DNA of 38,454 bases from assembly GCA_021324935.1 (NCBI GenBank), contig JAJPIE010000094.1:1-38454 (forward strand), written 5' to 3'. Source of the stretch: Acidobacteriota bacterium (lineage in GTDB: Bacteria; Acidobacteriota; Terriglobia; Acidiferrales; UBA7541). The notes beneath the pieces were generated by a model, which worked only from the letters and a program-made list of their open reading frames with translations, was not told where the DNA came from and did no database searches. Both the position numbers and the translations under genes were made by a program. Positions 15,013-20,846 of the stretch are shown piece by piece (positions within the stretch are counted from its first letter, which is position 1; every line of letters starts with the position of its first letter).

Positions 15013-15038
15013 CTAGTGGCCGAACTTTAGATCGGCCG
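15013..15038 (+). repeat. REP-like hairpin, infA-rpmJ spacer
   Basis: CTAG, TGGCCGA, ACTTTAGA, TCGGCC. The opening tetramer is CTAG instead of GTAG; the stem and loop are the common form. Confidence 0.8.
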
Positions 15039-15060
15039 GTTTGGAAGGGAGCAAAGCAGC

Positions 15061-15174
15061 ATGAAAGTTCGCGCAAGCGTCAAAAAGATTTGCGACAAAT
15101 GCAAGGTGATCCACCGCCGCGGCGTGGTTCGGGTGATCTGCACCAACCCGAAGCACAAGCAGCGCCAGGGATAG
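15061..15174 (+). CDS. rpmJ: 50S ribosomal protein L36, zinc form
   Basis: A 37-residue gene: MKVRASVKKICDKCKVIHRR is followed by GVVRVICTNPKHKQRQG. The zinc ligands are C11, C14, C27 and H32 (C-X2-C-X12-C-X4-H), as in the standard bacterial L36. The ATG follows GGAAGGGAGCAAAGCAGC. It is placed between infA and rpsM as usual. Confidence 0.97.
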   Translation: MKVRASVKKICDKCKVIHRRGVVRVICTNPKHKQRQG

Positions 15175-15178
15175 CTTG

Positions 15179-15203
15179 GTAGCTCAGGCCTTTAGGTCTG
15201 AGG
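15179..15203 (+). repeat. REP-like hairpin, rpmJ-rpsM spacer
   Basis: GTAG is followed by CTCAGGCC, TTTA, GGTCTGAG. The stem is 8 bp with one G-T pair. The stem sequence differs completely from the TGGCCGA form while the GTAG and TTTA parts stay. Confidence 0.75.
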
Positions 15204-15240
15204 GTGTTCGGCAGAGTTGCAAGGACTGGAGAACTGAAAC

Positions 15241-15630
15241 ATGGCACGTATCGCAGGTGTTGATCTTCCGCCGCAAAAGCGTCTCTGGATCGGGTTGACC
15301 TCGATCTACGGGATCGGCCAGGTGCGCGCGAAGGAAATCGCCGAAAAGGCCAACGTGGATTTCAGCAAAAAGATCCGCGACCTTACCGAAGATGAAGTCA
15401 ACCGCATCCGCACGGTCATCGAGCAGGAAGGCCGCGTCGAAGGCGATCTCCGCAAGGAGATCCAGATGAACATCCGCCGCCTGATCGAAATCCAGGCGTA
15501 CCGCGGCATTCGTCACCGGCGCAACCTCCCCGTTCGCGGTCAGCGCACCCACACCAACGCGCGCACCCGCAAGGGCCCGCGCCGCGGTGCCGTAGCCGGC
15601 AAGAAGCAGATCAAGGGCAAGAAGGGCTAA
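15241..15630 (+). CDS. rpsM: 30S ribosomal protein S13
   Basis: The protein has 129 residues (usual 118-126). MARIAGVDLPPQKRLWIGLT and the helix-two-turn-helix region are followed by RGIRHRRNLPVRGQRTHTNA and a basic tail. S13 pairs with S19 in the 30S head and forms bridges to L5. It is the first gene of the alpha part of the cluster. Confidence 0.97.
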   Translation: MARIAGVDLPPQKRLWIGLTSIYGIGQVRAKEIAEKANVDFSKKIRDLTEDEVNRIRTVIEQEGRVEGDLRKEIQMNIRRLIEIQAYRGIRHRRNLPVRGQRTHTNARTRKGPRRGAVAGKKQIKGKKG

Positions 15631-15652
15631 AGGTTCGTGGCCCGCCTCACGT

Positions 15653-15678
15653 GTAGTGGCCGAACTTTTGATCGGCCA
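15653..15678 (+). repeat. REP-like hairpin, rpsM-rpsK spacer
   Basis: GTAG, TGGCCGA, ACTTTTGA, TCGGCCA. It differs from the perfect form by one base in the loop. Confidence 0.85.
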
Positions 15679-15697
15679 CTATCCGAAACTGATGATT

Positions 15698-15725
15698 GGT
15701 TACCAATTACTGATTACTGATTACG
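15698..15725 (+). repeat. Heptad element 7, before rpsK
   Basis: Four consecutive 7-mers carry TTAC at the same position: GGTTACC, AATTACT, GATTACT, GATTACG. ATTGGTTACCAAT (15696-15708 region) is a short palindrome. A matching left arm is not obvious. It ends 10 bases before the rpsK GTG. Confidence 0.5.
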
Positions 15726-15735
15726 GGAGTTCATC

Positions 15736-16188
15736 GTGGCAAAAGAGCAGCAAAACGCAGCACCGGAAGCTGGCGCGTCGGCGAAACCCGCCGCCAAGGG
15801 CAAGAAGAAGGAATTCAAGAAGAAGAAGGAGCGCCGCACCGTGCCTCACGGCATCGTGCACATCTCCGCTTCCTTCAACAACACGCAGATCACCATCGCC
15901 GATCCCGATGGGCGCGTGCTGACCATCTCTTCGGCGGGTTCCATTGGTTTCAAGGGCTCCCGCAAGGGAACTCCCTACGCCGCGCAACAGGCTTCTCTGA
16001 ATGCCGCCACCGGTGCCCGCGACCAGTTCGGCATGAAGAGCGTGGAAGTGAAAGTGAAGGGCCCGGGCTCCGGCCGCGAATCCGCGGTGCGCGCCCTGGC
16101 GGCCGCCGGATTGCACATCGTCGCCATCCGCGACGTTACGCCGATTCCCCACAACGGCTGCCGTCCGCCCAAGCGCCGCCGCGTCTGA
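15736..16188 (+). CDS. rpsK: 30S ribosomal protein S11
   Basis: The start is GTG at 15736 behind GGGAGTTCATC. The protein has 150 residues against the usual 125-130. The extra part is an N-terminal Ala/Lys-rich arm (residues 1-35, EAGASAKPAAKGKKKEFKKK). The core has HGIVHISASFNNTQITIADP and the end DVTPIPHNGCRPPKRRRV, the S11 signature. S11 lies on the platform near the E-site mRNA. Confidence 0.96.
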   Translation: MAKEQQNAAPEAGASAKPAAKGKKKEFKKKKERRTVPHGIVHISASFNNTQITIADPDGRVLTISSAGSIGFKGSRKGTPYAAQQASLNAATGARDQFGMKSVEVKVKGPGSGRESAVRALAAAGLHIVAIRDVTPIPHNGCRPPKRRRV

Positions 16189-16189
16189 C

Positions 16190-16250
16190 GTACCACAGGC
16201 TTTCGCCTGTCTCTGCCAGTTCTTGTAGTGGCCGAACTTTAGATCGGCCA
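16190..16250 (+). repeat. Two REP-like hairpins, rpsK-rpsD spacer
   Basis: Unit 16190-16211 is GTAC, CACAGGC, TTTC, GCCTGTC, starting 2 bases after the rpsK stop. Unit 16225-16250 is the perfect form GTAG, TGGCCGA, ACTTTAGA, TCGGCCA. Confidence 0.8.
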
Positions 16251-16260
16251 GACCGAGGTT

Positions 16261-16319
16261 GTTAGTGTTAAGTTCCAAGCGATAAGCCCGACGCCTCGAG
16301 CTTATAACTTGGAACAGTT
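16261..16319 (+). repeat. Heptad element 8, before rpsD
   Basis: Left-arm 7-mers are GTTAGTG, TTAAGTT, CCAAGCG, ATAAGCC (16261-16288), with AG at a fixed place. Right-arm 7-mers are AGCTTAT, AACTTGG, AACAGTT (16299-16319). GTTCCAAG (16272-16279) pairs exactly with CTTGGAAC (16308-16315), and ATAAGC (16282-16287) with GCTTAT (16300-16305). The 67 bases after it hold the rpsD leader, with no further feature seen. Confidence 0.7.
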
Positions 16320-16386
16320 TGGACCGGGAAGAAGGGTTGCCAACCTGTAAACCGGTCGTCACCTGAAGTGGAAGGGAGAATCGAAG

Positions 16387-17019
16387 TTGGCTAGACATCG
16401 AGATGCAGTTTGCCGCCTGTGCCGTCGGGAAGGGCAGAAACTCTTTTTAAAAGGACTGCGGTGCTTCACCGACAAGTGCGCCATTGAAAAGCGCAACTTT
16501 GTCCCGGGGCAGCACGGGCAGTCACGGCGTGCGAAGGTGGCGGGCTACGGCCTCCAACTGCGCGAAAAACAAAAAGTGAAACGCACCTACGGCCTCCTCG
16601 AGCGCCAGTTCCGCAATTACTTTGAAAAAGCGGTCCGCCTCAAGGGTCCTTCGGGCGAAAACCTTATCATCATGCTGGAGCGCCGCCTCGACAACGTCGT
16701 GTGGCGCGCCGGCCTCGCCTCCTCGCGCGCGCAGGCCCGGCAGCTTGTCCTCCATGGACACGTCCGCATCAACGGCAAGAAGGTCAACATTCCTTCTTAC
16801 CAGGTCAACGTGGGCGAGGAAGTCGCCATCAAGGACAAAATGCACGAAAACGCCATGATCCTCGAAGCGCGCAACGTCGCCCAGAGCCAGAGCGCGGTGC
16901 CCTGGCTCGAGCAGGACCGCGAGCACTTCAAGGCTAGGGTTGTCGCTCTGCCCAAGCGCGAAGATGTCCAGACGCCGCCGATCAACGAGCAACTGATCGT
17001 CGAGCTCTATTCGAAGTAA
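16387..17019 (+). CDS. rpsD: 30S ribosomal protein S4, zinc type
   Basis: The start is TTG at 16387 behind GGAAGGGAGAATCGAAG. The 210-residue protein has C9, C12, C26 and C31 (C-X2-C...C-X4-C), the zinc site known from Thermus S4, then PGQHGQSRRAKV. The S4 domain is at RRLDNVVWRAGLASSRAQAR and HGHVRINGKKVNIPSYQV. It ends PPINEQLIVELYSK. S4 starts 30S assembly; in E. coli it also represses the alpha operon, so heptad element 8 or 9 could matter, though no sequence match to the known target was seen. Confidence 0.96.
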   Translation: MARHRDAVCRLCRREGQKLFLKGLRCFTDKCAIEKRNFVPGQHGQSRRAKVAGYGLQLREKQKVKRTYGLLERQFRNYFEKAVRLKGPSGENLIIMLERRLDNVVWRAGLASSRAQARQLVLHGHVRINGKKVNIPSYQVNVGEEVAIKDKMHENAMILEARNVAQSQSAVPWLEQDREHFKARVVALPKREDVQTPPINEQLIVELYSK

Positions 17020-17025
17020 GGCACC

Positions 17026-17113
17026 CATCAGCCGTTAGCTATGAGCCGATAGCTCGCGGTGGTTCATCGGGATTTTTTGCTGTTGGCTGACGGCTATAGG
17101 CTAACAGCTCGTA
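17026..17113 (+). repeat. Heptad element 9, before rpoA (clearest copy)
   Basis: The left arm is four consecutive 7-mers ending in AGC: CATCAGC, CGTTAGC, TATGAGC, CGATAGC (17026-17053). The right arm is five consecutive 7-mers starting with GCT: GCTGTTG, GCTGACG, GCTATAG, GCTAACA, GCTCGTA (17079-17113). AGC and GCT are complementary, so the arms can fold with a 25-base loop that contains a T run. It lies 6 bases after the rpsD stop and 44 bases before rpoA. Confidence 0.8.
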
Positions 17114-17157
17114 TGGTTTGCCGGGCGGCCACAACCCGCCCAGAAGGAAGGAACACG

Positions 17158-18186
17158 ATGTGGAAGGGATTTCAGAAACCGAAGCGTCTCGCCCCGGAGC
17201 TCGAATCGCTCACCGAACGGTACGGCCGTTTCTCGGCCCAGCCGTTTGAGCGCGGTTGGGGCACCACGGTTGGCAACGCTCTCCGCCGCGCGCTCCTCAG
17301 CTCCATCGAGGGCGCGGCCATCACCGCGGTGAAGATCGAAGGCGTGTTGCACGAGTTCTCTTCGATCCCCGGCGTGGTCGAGGATGCCACCGACATCATC
17401 CTCAACCTCAAGCAGGTCCCGATCAAGCTCAACAACGACCTGCCCAAGACCATCTATCTCAACGTCGAGCAGCCCGGCGTCGTCACCAGCGCCAACATCG
17501 AGGAAGACGCCGATTTCGCCGTGCTCGATAAGAGCGTATACATCGCCACCGTCAGCGAAGGCGGCAAGCTCCAGATCGAGATGCGCGTCAAGAACGGCCG
17601 CGGCTACGTCGCCGCCGACCGCAACTACGACGAGGATCTGCCCATCGGCTACATCCCGGTCGACTCCGTTCACTCGCCCGTGCGCAAGGTCAACTACTCC
17701 GTCGAAGCCGCGCGCCTCGGCCAGATGACCGACTACGAAAAGCTGATGATCGAAGTCTGGACCAACGGCGCCATCACCCCGCAGGACGCCATTGGCCTGG
17801 CCGCCAAGCTGGTGAAGGATCACATGATCATCTTCATCAACATCGACGAGCCGCCCGAAAACGTCGAACTGCCGCAGGACATCGTGCACGATCCCCGCCT
17901 CGAGCACCTGGACCGCTCCGTCGAGGAACTTGAACTTTCCGTGCGCAGTTACAACTGCCTGAAGAATGCCAACATCCAGACCATTCGTGAGCTCGTCCAG
18001 AAAAGCGAAAACGAAATGCTGAAGACCAAAAACTTCGGCAGGAAATCGCTCAACGAGATCAAGGATATTCTGGTGAAGATGGGCCTCAGCCTGGGCATGA
18101 AGTTCGATGAGCATGGCCGCATCATTTGGCCGCCGCTCCCCAGCCAGACCGCTCCGCCGAGCACCGACGAATCCATCGGCCTGTGA
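17158..18186 (+). CDS. rpoA: RNA polymerase alpha subunit
   Basis: The ATG at 17158 (MWKGFQKPKRLAPELESL) follows AGAAGGAAGGAACACG; the frame is open upstream but runs into heptad element 9. The 342-residue protein has the N-terminal dimerisation domain with FERGWGTTVGNALRRALLSS. The C-terminal domain (about 255-325) has helix-hairpin-helix segments NCLKNANIQTIRELVQKSE and NFGRKSLNEIKDILVKMGLS, which bind UP elements and activators. Alpha assembles the polymerase core. The place between rpsD and rplQ is the classic one. Confidence 0.98.
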   Translation: MWKGFQKPKRLAPELESLTERYGRFSAQPFERGWGTTVGNALRRALLSSIEGAAITAVKIEGVLHEFSSIPGVVEDATDIILNLKQVPIKLNNDLPKTIYLNVEQPGVVTSANIEEDADFAVLDKSVYIATVSEGGKLQIEMRVKNGRGYVAADRNYDEDLPIGYIPVDSVHSPVRKVNYSVEAARLGQMTDYEKLMIEVWTNGAITPQDAIGLAAKLVKDHMIIFINIDEPPENVELPQDIVHDPRLEHLDRSVEELELSVRSYNCLKNANIQTIRELVQKSENEMLKTKNFGRKSLNEIKDILVKMGLSLGMKFDEHGRIIWPPLPSQTAPPSTDESIGL

Positions 18187-18261
18187 CAAGTTGCAAGTCT
18201 TGCGTTGTGCGTCGCAAGTAAGAATCGCTCGCACTGATTATTGACTACCGATTACACGATG
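18184..18261 (+). repeat. Heptad element 10, rpoA-rplQ spacer
   Basis: Left-arm 7-mers are TGACAAG, TTGCAAG, TCTTGCG, TTGTGCG, TCGCAAG (18184-18218). The first three bases are the rpoA stop codon. Later 7-mers CTGATTA, TTGACTA, CCGATTA, CACGATG run 18234-18261. The period is clear but pairing between the arms is weak. Confidence 0.5.
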
Positions 18262-18270
18262 TTATGGCTA

Positions 18271-18299
18271 GGGACCGTCCAAAGCGGCGGTCCCGCTAG
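18271..18299 (-). repeat. REP-like hairpin, reverse orientation, before rplQ
   Basis: GGGACCG (18271-18277) pairs exactly with CGGTCCC (18288-18294). Read on the - strand it begins CTAG, CGGGACCGC, then CTTTGGACGGTCCC, with a CTTTGGA loop like units 1311 and 7785. It appears to be an inverted family member, the only one inside the ribosomal cluster. Confidence 0.5.
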
Positions 18300-18325
18300 T
18301 AGCAGAAATTTGAGGAACAAGAAAT

Positions 18326-18745
18326 ATGCGACATCTGAAGTCTGGCTCCAAACTCGGACGCAATCCGTGGCACCGCCGCGCCACCCTGCGCAACCTGGTC
18401 ACCAATCTCTTTGAGCATGGCCGCATCACCACCACGCTCACGCGCGCCAAGGCCACCAAGCCCGTCGCCGAAAAAATCATCACCCTCGGCAAGAAAGACA
18501 CCCTTGCTGCGCGGCGACAGGCGGCGGCTTATCTCATGACCCCGGCCACCACGCAGAAGCTCTTCAGCGAGATCGCCCCGAAGTTTGCCGATCGCGCCGG
18601 CGGCTACACCCGCATCATCCCCGCGGGCATCCGCGTGGGCGATGGTGCCAAGGTCGCCATTCTCGAACTCGTCGGCTACGAGTTCAAGAAAAAGGAAAAG
18701 AAAGAAAAGTCCAAGCTCGAAGAAGCCGCTGAATCCAAGAGCTAA
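18326..18745 (+). CDS. rplQ: 50S ribosomal protein L17
   Basis: The protein has 139 residues (usual 116-130). MRHLKSGSKLGRNPWHRRAT then LFEHGRITTTLTRAKATKP identify L17; the end VGDGAKVAILELVGYE is followed by a Lys/Glu tail (KKEKKEKSKLEEAAESKS). It is the last gene of the cluster. No U-tract terminator follows; instead an inverted pair of REPs starts 27 bases later. Confidence 0.97.
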   Translation: MRHLKSGSKLGRNPWHRRATLRNLVTNLFEHGRITTTLTRAKATKPVAEKIITLGKKDTLAARRQAAAYLMTPATTQKLFSEIAPKFADRAGGYTRIIPAGIRVGDGAKVAILELVGYEFKKKEKKEKSKLEEAAESKS

Positions 18746-18771
18746 CGCTTCTTCCCGGCCCTTTTTGACCT

Positions 18772-18862
18772 GTAGCTCACCCCTTCGGGCGGAGCCCTTT
18801 CCCGGCGCTGGCGCATCGCTTTGCTACTTTGCAAAACCCTCGGGCCTGAAATCCCGCGCTAC
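18772..18862. repeat. Inverted REP pair (BIME-like), copy A, 91 bp
   Basis: The left unit reads GTAG (18772-18775), CTCACCC, CTTCG, GGCGGAG. The right unit, on the - strand from 18862, reads GTAG, CGCGGGAT, TTCA, GGCCCGAGGG. The inner sequence shares CCTTTCCCGG and AACCCTCGGGCC with a 92-bp element at 37806-37897. Two GTAG units facing each other is the layout known as a BIME in enterobacteria. The rest of the 312-base stretch 18746-19057 shows no gene I can support. Confidence 0.7.
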
Positions 18863-19057
18863 CATGCCCGTCTCGCTTCCGAGCCGTCAATGTTTCGATT
18901 CCGAACACTCCGCCCCTGCTCGCCATTCGTTTTCTCGTTCCGCGAAAAAATCCTTCGGTTCATTGACTCCGGCGAATTTTCCGGTGTACTTCGGCAAGAC
19001 GAAACACCCTCCCTCGGGCGTCTTGGGACTTCTCGTCGTCCTGCCAGGAGAGTCTCT

Positions 19058-19473
19058 GTGGAGGAGCACAAAATCCTCGTTGTCGTCGATTCTTCCGCAA
19101 AATCTTCCGTCATTCCTGGGAGCGCACGGAATTGGAGATCGGTTATATTCCCGAAGCCAGCAACGGCCGCGAAGCCCTTGCCACGGTGCGCCGCCACTGT
19201 TTCGATCTCATCCTCACGGACATCGACATGCCCATCATGGACGGCCTCCAGCCCTTCGAAGCGCTTACCTACCTCCGCGGCGCCGAAAACACGCCGGTAG
19301 TCGCCATCACCAAGCCCACTTCGAAGGCCGTCCTCCTCCGCTCCATGGATGCGAGGGCCCGCGCTTACCTCTTCTAGCCGGTCACCATCGAGCAGCTTTA
19401 GGATAAGATTCAGCCCATCCTGGGCGCGAATCAGGAGGCGCTCCGCCCCTGGCGTTCCGGTTGCCTCTGGTAG
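19058..19473 (+). pseudogene. Response-regulator receiver domain, decayed
   Basis: A GTG at 19058 with CCAGGAG seven bases upstream opens VEEHKILVVVDSS, the first strand of a CheY-like receiver. The frame then shifts near the AAAA run at 19099-19102 and continues as IFRHSWERTELEIGYIPEA, then DLILTDIDMPIMDGL with the phospho-acceptor Asp, and VVAITKPTS. At the point where the invariant Lys of the K-P motif should be, the codon is TAG (19375-19377, YLF-stop-PVTIEQL); a second TAG is at 19399-19401. The acidic pair is also damaged (VVVD). Frameshift, two stops and a lost Lys point to a dead gene. Confidence 0.8.
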
Positions 19474-19577
19474 CACGGAGCGGCACATTTCTCCTCGAGT
19501 ACCATTGACGCCCGGTCTGCACCGGTCTAGCTTAAGGAAGGCCCTTCCCCGAACGTCTACTCTCCGTGAGGTCTTCC

Positions 19578-19925
19578 ATGTCCACTTTTACTCCGGATAC
19601 ATTGGCGGAACACAACAAGCAGCTTGCCGAGCGCTGGGCCAGCATGCGCTCCCACAAGCGCGCGACGGCCAGCCTGCGGTTGCGCCTGGAGTGGGATGAA
19701 GGCGAAGCGCGCCGCACCGCCAACGGTCTCACCGTGGATGTCAGCCACTCCGGCTGCATGGCCGTGATTGGCGCCGACGTGCCCCTGCGCCGTCAGGTCA
19801 AGCTTGTCCTTCCCGAAACCGGCCGCAGCACCAGCGGCGAGGTCGTGTGGCGCGGTCACGAAGCTTGGGAGGTGGGCATCGCTCTCGATCAGCCTGACGC
19901 CGGCTTCTGGGGCGTCAAAATCTAA
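19578..19925 (+). CDS. PilZ-domain protein
   Basis: The ATG at 19578 gives 115 residues behind GTGAGG. The pattern KRATASLRLRLEWDEGEARR with later DVSHSGCMAVIG and VWRGHEAWEVGIALDQP is that of a stand-alone PilZ domain: a basic RxxxR-like patch followed by D/N-x-S-x-x-G. PilZ domains often bind cyclic di-GMP; the arginines here (HKRATASLRLR) differ from the strict RxxxR, so binding is uncertain. It stands alone, next to a dead response regulator, so both may be remnants of one signalling locus. Confidence 0.75.
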   Translation: MSTFTPDTLAEHNKQLAERWASMRSHKRATASLRLRLEWDEGEARRTANGLTVDVSHSGCMAVIGADVPLRRQVKLVLPETGRSTSGEVVWRGHEAWEVGIALDQPDAGFWGVKI

Positions 19926-19958
19926 CCCGTATTTTAAAGGTGGATGTCCGGTCGGCGT

Positions 19959-19983
19959 GTTGCCCTGAGGTTTGCGAAGGGCA
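19959..19983 (+). repeat. Dispersed GTTGCCCTGAGG...GAAGGGC repeat, copy 3
   Basis: GCCCT (19962-19966) pairs with AGGGC. It is related to the copies at 456 and 14608, with paired changes TCC to CCC and GGA to GGG. Confidence 0.5.
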
Positions 19984-20015
19984 CGACGCCTTCGTGCACC
20001 TATTTCCGTCTTTTT

Positions 20016-20041
20016 GTGGTTGCCGAACTTTAGATCCGCCA
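20016..20041 (+). repeat. REP upstream of the RAYT gene
   Basis: GTGG, TTGCCGA, ACTTTAGA, TCCGCCA. The loop is the standard one; two stem positions are mismatched. With the inverted copy at 20619-20644 it brackets the transposase. Confidence 0.8.
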
Positions 20042-20068
20042 CCTCTCCGATCTTCTCATCCCCTGGAT

Positions 20069-20097
20069 TTGCACGGTATACGTATGCGTAATATACT
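20069..20097 (+). promoter_or_regulatory. Sigma70-like promoter of the RAYT gene
   Basis: TTGCAC (20069-20074), a 17-base spacer, then TATACT (20092-20097, five of six matches to TATAAT). The expected start of transcription is near 20104, only a few bases before the ATG at 20110. The spacer holds GTATACGTA, a short near-palindrome. Confidence 0.5.
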
Positions 20098-20109
20098 TTC
20101 TCGATTATC

Positions 20110-20630
20110 ATGCCAGCGAACCGCAAATCCACCCGCCTTTCTCCGCCACCTATCTAGGCCATAACATCTATTTCGCCACCGTCTGCTGCAATAACCGCTG
20201 CCCCCACCTTGCCAACGCTGACGTCGCCCAAACGGTCCTGGCCATTTTGCTGGAGGAAACTGTCAAGCTGGGATTTCTGCTCCACGCCTACTGCGTGATG
20301 CCGGACCACATTCACTTTCTGGTTCACGGGCGCGAGGTGAATTCCAATTTCCTGCGCCGGATGAAAGAGTCCAAGAGCCGCACAGCTTTCCTCTTTCATG
20401 TGAATTACGGCCGGTACCTTTGGGAAATGAGCTTCTACGAACATATTTTGCGCAAGGCCGAAGATGTTGAGCCTGTGGCCTATTACATTTGGAACAATCC
20501 GGTACGTATGAGGCTTTCTGCGCAGCCCCAGGAATATGCGTTCTCCGGCTCGCAAACCATCGACTGGATGATTTCTGCCCAGCGCGGCCGGGGCTTTGTT
20601 CCGCCGTGGAAAGCGATGTGGTCAATCTAA
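20110..20630 (+). pseudogene. REP-associated tyrosine transposase (RAYT), frameshifted
   Basis: The long frame (codons in phase with 20247) encodes YLGHNIYFATVCCNNRCPHL, then AYCVMPDHIHFLVHG with the His-hydrophobic-His metal motif of Y1/HUH nucleases, then SFYEHILRKAED and YYIWNNPVRMRL, all typical of RAYT (TnpA_REP). This frame has no usual start codon upstream. The likely start ATG at 20110 (MPANRK) is in another phase and would join at IHPPFSATY by a one-base shift near 20122-20127. So the gene is either broken by one indel, or read by frameshifting. RAYTs cut and join REP hairpins as single strands. The last four codons overlap an inverted REP. Confidence 0.8.
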
Positions 20631-20644
20631 TGTCTGGCCACTAC
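20619..20644 (-). repeat. Inverted REP at the RAYT 3' end
   Basis: Read on the - strand from 20644 it is GTAG, TGGCCAG, ACATTAGA, TTGACCA, exactly 26 nt, the same length and layout as the perfect form. It overlaps the last codons and TAA of the RAYT gene (20628-20630). Confidence 0.75.
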
Positions 20645-20666
20645 AAACTCCTTGCGTTGCTCGGAC

Positions 20667-20696
20667 TTGCGTGAACATTCCGATGGCGCGTATATT
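20667..20696 (+). promoter_or_regulatory. Possible promoter of a 33-codon ORF
   Basis: TTGCGT (20667-20672), an 18-base spacer, then TATATT (20691-20696). The -10 is good and the -35 weak. Transcription would begin about 4-6 bases before the ATG at 20708, implying a very short or absent leader. Confidence 0.35.
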
Positions 20697-20707
20697 CCGG
20701 GTTGAAT

Positions 20708-20809
20708 ATGTGGTCGCGGCACAAGGCCAAGATCGTTACTGTGGCTATCTCGGCGGTCCTTGCTGCCGTCTGTCTTCTGACCGGGTTTGAGTTGATCGTC
20801 CCGCTTTGA
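20708..20809 (+). CDS. Possible 33-residue membrane peptide
   Basis: The short frame encodes MWSRHKAKIVTVAISAVLAA followed by VCLLTGFELIVPL and TGA. It has a positive N-terminus (R4, H5, K6, K8) and one hydrophobic stretch of about 17 residues, the form of a small single-pass inner-membrane peptide, with the N-terminus probably inside. A promoter-like pair lies directly upstream and an intrinsic terminator 50 bases downstream, so a complete small transcription unit is possible. There is no good ribosome-binding site; a short leader may explain that. I do not recognise a family. Confidence 0.4.
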   Translation: MWSRHKAKIVTVAISAVLAAVCLLTGFELIVPL

Positions 20810-20846
20810 AGGTTCCTTCCCGCCCGTCCGCAACTGCCCATCCTGC

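Noticed and set aside
17059..17157. Longer rpoA start within the leader
   Set aside because: The extra residues come from heptad element 9; the ATG at 17158 has a strong AGAAGGAAGG site and the usual alpha N-terminus.
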